A DNA stretch of 7,204 nucleotides from an uncultured Lewinella sp. (lineage in GTDB: Bacteria > Bacteroidota > Bacteroidia > Chitinophagales > Saprospiraceae). The position numbers and the translations under genes are program-made. Shown one piece after another: positions 1 through 5,310 of the stretch. How positions within the stretch are numbered: position 1 is the stretch's first letter; the number at the start of each line of letters is the position of its first letter. Below the pieces are notes generated by a model. That model was not told the DNA's origin. It saw only the letters and a list, made by a program, of their open reading frames with translations, and ran no database searches. Location of the stretch: the NCBI GenBank assembly GCA_938021455.1, contig CALIGP010000304.1:1-7204 (forward strand), written 5' to 3'.

Positions 1-111
1 AGCGGCCAGGCCCTCGGCATGCCCGGCAAATTACTCGGGTGGTCAGGCTTCATGCGCAACAAGATCCGGCAGACGACGCATGGGCGGCTGGAGGCTTATA
101 TGAAAAAATAG
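1..111 (+). CDS. C-terminal end of an unidentified protein (5' end outside the window)
   Basis: Frame 1 is open from the first base and ends at a TAG at 109-111, giving 36 residues. The tail is basic, with LLGWSGFMRNKIRQTTHGRL followed by EAYMKK. The codon pattern is ordinary and the frame begins without a start, so this is the end of a larger plus-strand gene. It converges on the LOG-family gene at 275-844. The fragment is too short to assign a family; an oxidoreductase-type C-terminus crossed my mind, but nothing in the residues proves it. Confidence 0.6.
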   Translation, partial: SGQALGMPGKLLGWSGFMRNKIRQTTHGRLEAYMKK

Positions 112-127
112 GCCGCTTCATGGAGCA

Positions 128-174
128 GTGTTAACCACAGAGAGACACGGAGGTTAACACAGAGGTCCACCGAG
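128..174. repeat. CACAGAG-type intergenic repeat with an inverted-repeat core
   Basis: The unit TTAAC(C)ACAGAG occurs at 131 and again at 154, followed by degenerate copies (GACACGGAGG, TCCACCGAG). It also holds a perfect inverted repeat, GTGTTAACC (128-136) and GGTTAACAC (152-160), separated by 15 bases. Sequences of the form CTCTGTGTTAACCTCCGTG are, as I recall, scattered between genes in many unrelated bacterial genomes; their function is unknown. It lies between two converging genes, so it could fold in the 3' ends of both transcripts. There is no T-run, so it is not a classical intrinsic terminator. Confidence 0.6.
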
Positions 175-225
175 TGACATCCTAAGAATTCTGTTTCCCT
201 ATCCTAAAAATCCAACTCCCCCGGC

Positions 226-267
226 CAACCTTGCAACCTTGCAACCTGCAACCTGCAACTTGCAACC
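226..267. repeat. Short tandem array of TTGCAACC-like units
   Basis: Reading the plus strand, CAACC is followed by TTGCAACC twice, then TGCAACC, TGCAACT and TGCAACC, so five 7-8 base units lie end to end. The array finishes 7 bp beyond the stop codon of the LOG-family gene, so on the minus strand it falls in that gene's 3' untranslated region as GGTTGCA repeats. The mix of 7- and 8-base units suggests slippage. No protein role is likely: a plus-strand frame through it is a repeat artefact overlapping the LOG gene. Confidence 0.75.
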
Positions 268-274
268 TCACCCC

Positions 275-844
275 CTACCCCAACCATTTCCCCTCAAAGC
301 CCGGTCCCTCGCTCATTACAAGGTCCAACAATGCACCTGCGTCCGCGCCCACGTGCATACGTTCACTCTGGGAATCCTTCAGGAATCGCTCCGCCACCAT
401 GTGTCCCAGTAAGGCCGACAGGTGATCGTAGTAGCCTTTCACATTGTACAGCCCACAGTGCTTGTTATGAATGCCGAGCTGGGTCCAGGTAAATACCTCG
501 ATGATTTCTTCCAGCGTTCCGATGCCACCGGGCATGGCGATGAAGCCGTTAGAGGCCTCGGCCATGATGCGCTTACGTTCGTGTATGGTTTCCGTGACAA
601 TCAGCTCGGTTAAACCAGTGTGCCCTACTTCCATGTCCACCAGAAACTGGGGAATAACGCCCAACACTTCGCCCCCCAGGCGTAATACTTCATCCGCTAC
701 CGTCCCCATCAGGCCAACCGAACCCGCACCGTATACCAGGCGTAATTTACGATCAACAATGGCACGGGCCATGTCTTTAGCGGCTTCAACGTATACTGGA
801 TCGGCCCCGGAGGAGGATCCACAAAAAATGGCAATGGACGACAT
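275..844 (-). CDS. LOG-family (TIGR00730) cytokinin riboside 5'-monophosphate phosphoribohydrolase-like protein
   Basis: 189 residues, the usual length for the family, with a Rossmann-like fold. The N-terminus has the nucleotide-binding strand and loop IAIFCGSSSG (4-13) and the segment LVYGAGSVGLMG (36-47). The family signature follows: HERKRIM (88-94), with the conserved Arg90, and PGGIGTLEE (105-113), the PGGxGTxxE motif whose final Glu is catalytic in studied LOG proteins. Known members hydrolyse nucleoside 5'-monophosphates at the N-glycosidic bond, releasing a free base (cytokinin in plants; AMP-type substrates in bacteria) and ribose 5-phosphate in the cytoplasm. The bacterial substrate here cannot be read from sequence. 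The ATG at 844 is the natural start because the beta strand begins at residue 4. No Shine-Dalgarno is visible. It lies 46 bp downstream of the gene at 891-1583 and may share its transcript or use the -7 box at 864-871. Confidence 0.95.
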   Translation of the reverse strand: MSSIAIFCGSSSGADPVYVEAAKDMARAIVDRKLRLVYGAGSVGLMGTVADEVLRLGGEVLGVIPQFLVDMEVGHTGLTELIVTETIHERKRIMAEASNGFIAMPGGIGTLEEIIEVFTWTQLGIHNKHCGLYNVKGYYDHLSALLGHMVAERFLKDSQSERMHVGADAGALLDLVMSEGPGFEGKWLG

Positions 845-863
845 AAAAGTGATTTTTGAATCG

Positions 864-871
864 CAAACTTA
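864..871 (-). promoter_or_regulatory. Candidate Bacteroidota -7 promoter box ahead of the LOG-family gene
   Basis: The minus strand reads TAAGTTTG, an exact match to the Bacteroidota sigma-ABfr -7 consensus TAnnTTTG, ending 19 bp upstream of the ATG at 844. A transcript starting shortly after it would have a short leader of about a dozen bases. No TTTG at the expected -33 spacing is seen; the nearest TTG is about 24 bases upstream. It would give the LOG gene its own promoter inside the 46-bp gap. Confidence 0.35.
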
Positions 872-890
872 CGGCCCAAGTCATTTATAG

Positions 891-1583
891 TCAGGCAACC
901 GCCGGCAATTCCCTAAATGGTGAAATATTTGTCTCCTGTGACCCACGATTTTCTTCTGCCGAAGAATGAAGTAAACCATGCAGTAAATACTGACAACGCG
1001 CAACATCTGCCGCATAACCGAAACTGAAAAACCTCCGCAACTCATCGTTCATCAACCGAAGCACTTCCGCTACTTCTACTGTGGCCGCCCGGCCGCCGTA
1101 GGAAGCATTTACACTTTGCAAGTATTCTCCAACCGGCCAGTAAATCAAACCGTCATAACCAAAAGGAGACAGAAAGTAAAGATCCTCCCCCACTCGCAAC
1201 ATCTCCTCCTCATTCGCCCAGGGGCGGCGACCTAACAATTGCTGCAGTAGGCTACTGACGACGGCATAAAACTGGAAGTCAAACCGATCTTGCTCCTGCG
1301 CCAAGCGTGAGATTACGTATCGCGTAAAACCATTCAACTCCGTACGTGGCAACAGCTGTAAAGCCTGATTAAACTCCGGAACGTCCGTTAACTCCCCATT
1401 GGAATACCGGTGCGGAAAACGCCGCAGATAGGACAGAAAGAAGTAGCGATATAGCTGCAAAGAATCTTCCTCTACGTCCAACTGAAACACGTATCCTTGC
1501 TCCTTCCCCCGGAGCCGCTGCACGTGATCAATCAGGCTGGAAACATAGTCAGACAAATGGGTAAATACGGAGAAATCCGGCAT
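891..1583 (-). CDS. Hypothetical cytoplasmic helical protein, family not recognised
   Basis: 230 residues from the ATG at 1583, starting MPDFSVFTHLSDYV. An in-frame ATG at 1631 would add 16 residues (MCFFSYLYNRNKYIIS), but it lies within the AT-rich promoter-like region and the tandem repeat at 1628-1645, so the inner start is preferred. The protein is rich in Leu, Arg, Tyr and Phe and looks mostly alpha-helical, with no signal peptide, no membrane helix and no catalytic motif I can name. Notable segments are FFLSYLRRFPHRYSNGEL in the first third, LGRRPWANEEEM in the middle and LYFLSPFGYDGLIYWPVGEY after it. The last 25 residues look disordered. It lies 46 bp upstream of the LOG-family gene on the same strand, so co-transcription is plausible. 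I assign no function. Confidence 0.75.
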   Translation of the reverse strand: MPDFSVFTHLSDYVSSLIDHVQRLRGKEQGYVFQLDVEEDSLQLYRYFFLSYLRRFPHRYSNGELTDVPEFNQALQLLPRTELNGFTRYVISRLAQEQDRFDFQFYAVVSSLLQQLLGRRPWANEEEMLRVGEDLYFLSPFGYDGLIYWPVGEYLQSVNASYGGRAATVEVAEVLRLMNDELRRFFSFGYAADVARCQYLLHGLLHSSAEENRGSQETNISPFRELPAVA

Positions 1584-1608
1584 AGAAATGATGTATTTGT
1601 TTCTGTTA

Positions 1609-1616
1609 TAAAGATA
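1609..1616 (-). promoter_or_regulatory. Candidate -7 promoter box ahead of the hypothetical gene
   Basis: The minus strand reads TATCTTTA, matching 5 of the 6 fixed positions of TAnnTTTG, 25 bp upstream of the ATG at 1583. The surrounding 1584-1732 gap is strongly AT-rich compared with the coding DNA on both sides. A clear -33 TTTG is missing; the tandem repeat at 1628-1645 occupies that position instead. Confidence 0.35.
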
Positions 1617-1627
1617 CGAAAAGAAAC

Positions 1628-1645
1628 ACACTTTTTACACTTTTT
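1628..1645. repeat. Perfect 9-bp tandem duplication upstream of the hypothetical gene
   Basis: ACACTTTTT occurs twice with no spacer (1628-1636 and 1637-1645). On the minus strand this is AAAAAGTGT twice, starting 11 bp upstream of the candidate -7 box at 1609-1616. It could be a regulator site, an A-tract promoter enhancer or simple slippage in AT-rich DNA. It lies in the divergent gap between the hypothetical gene and the YecM-like gene. Confidence 0.6.
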
Positions 1646-1732
1646 AGAGTACTATTTTGCTATTTATCCATTTTTTGATTACACTATAAAATTCTACCCA
1701 ATTCTCATCAATCCTACTCTATTTTTACCCCC

Positions 1733-2242
1733 ATGTCCATCCCCTCTCCCAAACCTTTCCTCGAAAAATTAATGGCTTACCTCGAGCCAACGCCCGGTGC
1801 CCTGGACCATCTCTTCCTCGATCACCTCTGCTATCGCGTGGAAACGGTGGATGCCTACGTCGAGCTACGCGACAAGCTGTCAACCGAAAACGAACTCCTG
1901 GTGGAGAGCCTCATCGGCGGGCGTCGTATCTCCACTTTCAAAATGAAAATGCCCTTCCACTTTCGTGGAAGGGCGATCCCTTTGTTAGAGTTACCGGAAC
2001 CAAAGCCCGGCAGCTTTTACGCCGAAGGCTGGGAGCACGTAGAATTCGTTACGGATCGGCCACTCTCTGCCTTCGCGGAGTGGCTAATGGCGGGGCGGGA
2101 GCTAACGGAGGGTACACTTGACTACTCCGGCATGAATAAAGCCCGTAATGCCGACCTGCGCTTACAACTGCCCGATGGGCTTAGTGTTAAGTTCCACGAG
2201 CAGTCGCTCGAAGAGGTGATACGGGAAGAGTTGGCAGACTAG
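1733..2242 (+). CDS. YecM-like VOC-superfamily (glyoxalase-fold) protein
   Basis: 169 residues, against 188 for E. coli YecM (from memory). The family pattern is clear: DHLCYRVET (30-38), LVESLIGGRRISTFKM (56-71), IPLLELPEPKPGSFY (82-96) and WEHVEFV (100-106). Likely metal ligands, by analogy with the vicinal-oxygen-chelate fold, are His31, Glu86 and His102, with His155 in SVKFHE near the end as a possible fourth. YecM proteins are predicted metal-binding cytoplasmic proteins with no firmly established reaction, so no substrate is claimed. The start is ATG 1733; there is no signal peptide and no Shine-Dalgarno. The stop lies 7 bp from the stop of the converging barrel gene, leaving no room for a terminator. 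A perfect hairpin lies inside the coding sequence at 1951-1974. Confidence 0.88.
   Translation: MSIPSPKPFLEKLMAYLEPTPGALDHLFLDHLCYRVETVDAYVELRDKLSTENELLVESLIGGRRISTFKMKMPFHFRGRAIPLLELPEPKPGSFYAEGWEHVEFVTDRPLSAFAEWLMAGRELTEGTLDYSGMNKARNADLRLQLPDGLSVKFHEQSLEEVIREELAD
1951..1974. repeat. Perfect 10-bp inverted repeat with 4-base loop inside the YecM-like gene
   Basis: GCCCTTCCAC (1951-1960), loop TTTC, GTGGAAGGGC (1965-1974). Every one of the ten positions pairs, and six of the pairs are G-C, so the mRNA hairpin should be stable. It encodes residues 73-81 (M-P-F-H-F-R-G-R-A), which would lie in a turn between two strands. No T-run follows, so it does not look like an intrinsic terminator. Confidence 0.8.
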
Positions 2243-2249
2243 TACAATG

Positions 2250-3635
2250 CTAGAACCGGTAGCGTACACCGGCAGCCAATTCTGGTAACAAATCAACGCC
2301 CAGGCTAATTCGTTTATGAACCTGATACTGGACGCCTACCTGAGCCGTGACGTTTAGGATAAGTTCCCTCAATCCTGTATTAGAGTTGTACCGACTAGAC
2401 AAAAATTCCTCTGATCGACCGTCCAGCCCCCTGAACAGGTAGCTCTTTCGCTCTCCTTCCTGGTAGAAGTCAAGACCAATCCGAAGGCCTAAATAAGGAC
2501 GTACTTTCCGGCGGCGCAGAAAGGTGTACCCGCTCGTCAGAAACGAGCTAAAGCGTTTTTCGTAGGCCCAGTTGTAGGTAGCAAATTCCCCTTCCAAAAG
2601 TAAAGGCGCCAGTACATCATTCGGGTCGTTGAGCCCGGACAGGCTGTAGGGAGAATAGGACATTCCCAACCCGAGCCTGATGCCACTGGCAAATTGCCGC
2701 GCCCCTTCCAGGCTCATCGAGGCTAGCTGAATTTGCTGCCGAACCTCTTGATCAAAAAAATCGTCTGCAAAGAGCTCAATCTGCTGATTATTAAAATTGA
2801 AAATCTGGGGAACGTTCCCATTATTTTGTTCCGTAAAAACCCGCGAGGTAACCCTTGAACTCGTCAGACCGGGGGCGAAACTAAGGCCTGCCTCCCAACG
2901 GCCAGCGGGTGTTGGCCGGCGGCTCACGGTCTTCGGCAAGGGGATAAAAGCACTCCCCGCGTATCCATGCAGAGTAGCCTTTGCTTTATTTGGCCTCCGA
3001 ATCTGAGGGTAGCTTTGCGGTGGCAAAGCCGTAAGAGGGGCAGCATTCTGAAGTCGATGGCCCAGGTTGTTTTTGGCGCGGACGCGGGTGCCAGGGGTGC
3101 TTGTAAAAGCAGTGGTCGCCATCTCCAGACTCTCTTCGGGAATGCTAAAATTGGGATTCTCAATAATCGTGCCCATGCTTTGGCCAGCAACAGTGGAGAT
3201 GGTTCTGGCAGTAATTACCGGGGCAGCTTTGCTTACTGAGGGAGATTCGCGTTGCTCATACCTGCTTGTTTCTACTGCTACATCAGTAGCGGGCATTACA
3301 GCCTTCGGAGGACGTATTTCTTCTACTTCAGCTTTAACAGCGGATTGCGCAGACAGTGCTAAATCAGCATCCGCTGCTACCTTATTTATGGCTTCCGTTT
3401 CTACGGCTACAACTTTATCAATAGAATACACCGAAGTATACCACCACATTGCAGAGCTGCCGATTAGTAAGCCCATCATTAAACTCCCAACAACCCAATA
3501 GCCCGCGAAACCCGACGGACCGGGCTTCAACACGAGTTCACGTTGGTGGATTTTCTTCCACTGCCCCGGAGGCGGGTTCGCATCGGGAATATTTTGGAGC
3601 CCCTTTCGGATAAAGTCATCTAGCTTACCAGGCAT
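2250..3635 (-). CDS. Dual-membrane-spanning anti-sigma factor-like protein: inner-membrane helix, periplasmic linker and outer-membrane beta-barrel
   Basis: 461 residues with an unusual order of parts. Residues 1-40 are cytoplasmic and contain LDDFIRKGLQNIP and PPPGQWKKIH (21-30), a motif often seen at the N-terminus of Bacteroidota proteins encoded beside ECF sigma factors. One hydrophobic helix follows (about 43-67, WVVGSLMMGLLIGSSAMWW), with no cleavable signal peptide. Residues 70-245 are a low-complexity Ala/Val/Thr/Pro-rich stretch, long enough to cross the periplasm. From 246 the sequence becomes alternating barrel strands (RWEAGLSFAPGL, GIRLGLGMSYSPYSL, RPYLGLRIGLDFYQ, LNVTAQVGVQYQVHKRISLG), ending with an aromatic C-terminus, AAGVRYRF. 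This matches the Dma-type anti-sigma factors described in Bacteroides thetaiotaomicron. The start lies 11 bp after the stop of the sigma gene, so the two are surely an operon. Sigma binding is inferred from context and layout. The alternative is an ordinary barrel protein with an uncleaved anchor. Confidence 0.8.
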   Translation of the reverse strand: MPGKLDDFIRKGLQNIPDANPPPGQWKKIHQRELVLKPGPSGFAGYWVVGSLMMGLLIGSSAMWWYTSVYSIDKVVAVETEAINKVAADADLALSAQSAVKAEVEEIRPPKAVMPATDVAVETSRYEQRESPSVSKAAPVITARTISTVAGQSMGTIIENPNFSIPEESLEMATTAFTSTPGTRVRAKNNLGHRLQNAAPLTALPPQSYPQIRRPNKAKATLHGYAGSAFIPLPKTVSRRPTPAGRWEAGLSFAPGLTSSRVTSRVFTEQNNGNVPQIFNFNNQQIELFADDFFDQEVRQQIQLASMSLEGARQFASGIRLGLGMSYSPYSLSGLNDPNDVLAPLLLEGEFATYNWAYEKRFSSFLTSGYTFLRRRKVRPYLGLRIGLDFYQEGERKSYLFRGLDGRSEEFLSSRYNSNTGLRELILNVTAQVGVQYQVHKRISLGVDLLPELAAGVRYRF

Positions 3636-3646
3636 TGTTATAAATT

Positions 3647-4207
3647 TTACAGCTTGAAATAAGGTCCGACAAGGCCGCGAAGACGCTTTCTCGCTTTGGA
3701 AAGATTTGATTTGGAAGTCCCTTCAGATATCCTCATACGTTTGGCTATTTCAGGGTGAGACAGCCCCTCCAGTACAAAAAGGTTAAACACCAGTCGATAA
3801 CGCGGAGGTAACTGCTGCAAGAAGCGAAATACATCTTGTTCCTCCAGCTCGACTTCTGCTGCGTTGAAAGAATTACCCACCTTGACTCGACGAAGATTAT
3901 CCGCCAGTAAGCTCCGACGTTTCCTGGCCCTGTAATGATCGATTCCAGTGTTGACAATGATTCGTCGAAAGAACTTATCGAAGTTACCCGTAAAGGCATC
4001 CGCTTCCAGGTAGCGAAACAGCTTGATGAAGGAGTCCTGAACGATATCGTCTGCCCCCGATTCATGGTCGGCGTAAGAAAGCGCCACACTGCGGGCAAAT
4101 GGATAGTATTTGTGATACAACCTACGTTGAGCATCAGCCGTCCTTCGGTGGCAGGCTTCCAGTAACTCTGGCAGGGATAGCTCTTGTAAGGTTGGTGTCA
4201 CACCCAT
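3647..4207 (-). CDS. ECF-type RNA polymerase sigma factor
   Basis: 186 residues, standard ECF size. Sigma region 2 covers about 25-97: ARSVALSYADHESGADDIVQDSFIKLF carries the core-binding acidic DDIVQDSF (53-60), and FRRIIVNTGIDHYRARKR (80-97) is the region 2.4 promoter-reading helix. Region 4 covers about 128-178, with LQQLPPRYRLVFNLFVLEGLS (130-150) and the helix-turn-helix HPEIAKRMRISEGTSKSNLSKARKRLR. Only regions 2 and 4 are present, so this is a group IV sigma factor that directs RNA polymerase to a small regulon. It is first in a two-gene minus-strand operon, with the membrane-spanning partner 11 bp downstream, and that partner probably holds it inactive. The start ATG 4207 gives a normal N-terminus; no Shine-Dalgarno is present. 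Target genes cannot be read here; self-regulation from the gap at 4208-4391 would be typical. Confidence 0.95.
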   Translation of the reverse strand: MGVTPTLQELSLPELLEACHRRTADAQRRLYHKYYPFARSVALSYADHESGADDIVQDSFIKLFRYLEADAFTGNFDKFFRRIIVNTGIDHYRARKRRSLLADNLRRVKVGNSFNAAEVELEEQDVFRFLQQLPPRYRLVFNLFVLEGLSHPEIAKRMRISEGTSKSNLSKARKRLRGLVGPYFKL

Positions 4208-4257
4208 AAAGTTAGAGATGTTTATTTATACCTCTGACGAATAGGACTTGCCTCCCG

Positions 4258-4294
4258 TTGCCCCGAAAGAGATTTAATTCGACGTTTGGGGCAA
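4258..4294. promoter_or_regulatory. Inverted repeat in the divergent gap between the sigma factor and the MBL-fold gene
   Basis: TTGCCCC (4258-4264) and GGGGCAA (4288-4294) are perfect inverted arms around 23 bases; allowing one bulged G the arms extend to TTGCCCC(G)AAA / TTTGGGGCAA. It lies 51 bp from the sigma start and 97 bp from the MBL-fold start, a position that suits a dimeric regulator or a structured leader. I saw no TAnnTTTG box on either strand of this 184-bp gap, so both genes may use other promoter types. Its function is inference. Confidence 0.4.
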
Positions 4295-4391
4295 AACACC
4301 TAACGAATCATAACAAGAATTTTCTGGATGAGTAACTACAAAACAACAAATCTCTACTCTTCAACCTTCTCTTTACAAACCACCTTTCACC

Positions 4392-5306
4392 ATGCAACGC
4401 CGAAACTTTCTGCTTACCAGCGCGGCCGCCCTTGCCGCCACGCCCTTTACCAATCTTTTCAGCCGGGATTTTTGGGCACCATTAGACGGTGACTTTCAAA
4501 TCATCCGAGGTAACGTCGGCTACTACACTAATCGGGGTGGCACCATCGGCGTCTACCTACCCGACGGCAAGCCTGAAGGCGGCGTCATCATCGACACCCA
4601 GTTTCCCGAAGCGGCGCAAAGCCTCGTGGATATGCTCAAAGAAAAAGGTACCCTCTCCGAGTTCGCTCTCTTGGCAAACACCCACCACCACGGCGATCAT
4701 ACAGGTGGAAACACCGTCTTCGCCCCACTGGCCAAACAACATGTCAGCCACGCCCGGGCGAAGAGCAACCTGGTCGACAACCTGGCCAAAAATGATAAGG
4801 CAGGGACCGTCCCACTTCCAGGCATCACCTTTGACGCCAGCTGGTCTACTAATCTCCCGGACGGGAAGGAAGCCATCAGCCTGCGCCATTTCGGCGCAGC
4901 GCACACCGGCGGTGACGCCGTCGTCCACTTCGAGAACGCCAACGTCGCCCACGTCGGTGACCTCCTCTTCAACCGCCGCTTCCCCTACATCGACCCCGCC
5001 TCCGGCGGAGACCTCATCAACTGGGCCGGCGTGATGAAAAAGATCCGCAAGCACTATGGCAAGAACACGATCTACATCTTCGGCCACGCCGCCGAAGGCT
5101 ATCCCGTCTTTGGCACGGCCTCTGACATCAAAGCCTTCGAGAACTACCTCAAGTCCCTACACAAATACGTCAAAAAGGAAAAGAAACGGGGCACCAGCCT
5201 CGAAGATCTCCAGAAGAAAACCGTCACCATCCCCGGCGCGCCGGAATGGTCCTTCGGGGAGCGGCTGCGGGATGTGAACTTGAAGGTGATGTTTGAGGCG
5301 CTGTAA
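4392..5306 (+). CDS. Tat-exported metallo-beta-lactamase-fold hydrolase
   Basis: 304 residues. The N-terminus MQRRNFLLTSAAALAA is a twin-arginine signal (RRNFL) with a short hydrophobic core, so the folded, metal-loaded protein is probably sent to the periplasm. The MBL fold is complete: VIIDT (66-70), the THHHGDHTGG motif giving His98, His100, Asp102 and His103, then His171 in AAHTGGD, Asp190 in VGDLLF and His232 in IFGHAAEG. These seven ligands make a two-metal site typical of hydrolytic members. Family members include beta-lactamases, glyoxalase II-like thioesterases and lactonases; nothing here fixes the substrate, and the AHTGGD and GHAAE context resembles the general MBL hydrolases more than proven beta-lactamases. 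It diverges from the sigma operon and converges on the DUF4249 gene with a 4-bp gap. No Shine-Dalgarno is seen before ATG 4392. Confidence 0.93.
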   Translation: MQRRNFLLTSAAALAATPFTNLFSRDFWAPLDGDFQIIRGNVGYYTNRGGTIGVYLPDGKPEGGVIIDTQFPEAAQSLVDMLKEKGTLSEFALLANTHHHGDHTGGNTVFAPLAKQHVSHARAKSNLVDNLAKNDKAGTVPLPGITFDASWSTNLPDGKEAISLRHFGAAHTGGDAVVHFENANVAHVGDLLFNRRFPYIDPASGGDLINWAGVMKKIRKHYGKNTIYIFGHAAEGYPVFGTASDIKAFENYLKSLHKYVKKEKKRGTSLEDLQKKTVTIPGAPEWSFGERLRDVNLKVMFEAL

Positions 5307-5310
5307 ATAC

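Noticed and set aside
128..160. Inverted repeat as an intrinsic terminator
   Set aside because: The loop is 15 bases, the stem is AT-rich and no T-run follows on either strand; it fits a dispersed repeat better.
231..425. Plus-strand open frame starting in the TTGCAACC array
   Set aside because: Its first residues are translated repeat units and the rest is antisense to the LOG gene.
471..890. Plus-strand open frame of 139 codons
   Set aside because: It lies antisense to the LOG-family gene, whose motifs are unmistakable; the protein is Ser/Pro/Thr-rich as expected of a shadow frame.
1584..1631. N-terminal extension of the hypothetical protein from an ATG at 1631
   Set aside because: The extra 16 residues are coded by AT-rich DNA that looks like a promoter (TATCTTTA box and tandem repeat); the ATG at 1583 gives a more natural protein start.
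1720..1727. TATTTTTA as a -7 box for the YecM-like gene
   Set aside because: It ends only 5 bp before the ATG, which leaves no room for a transcription start ahead of the start codon.
1497..1772. Plus-strand open frame of 91 codons across the divergent gap
   Set aside because: It begins antisense to the hypothetical gene, passes through promoter-like AT-rich DNA and overlaps the YecM start in another frame.
4489..5087. Long open frames on both strands inside the MBL gene
   Set aside because: They are out-of-frame readings of a GC-rich coding region; low-complexity composition and no recognisable motif, whereas the MBL frame holds all metal ligands.
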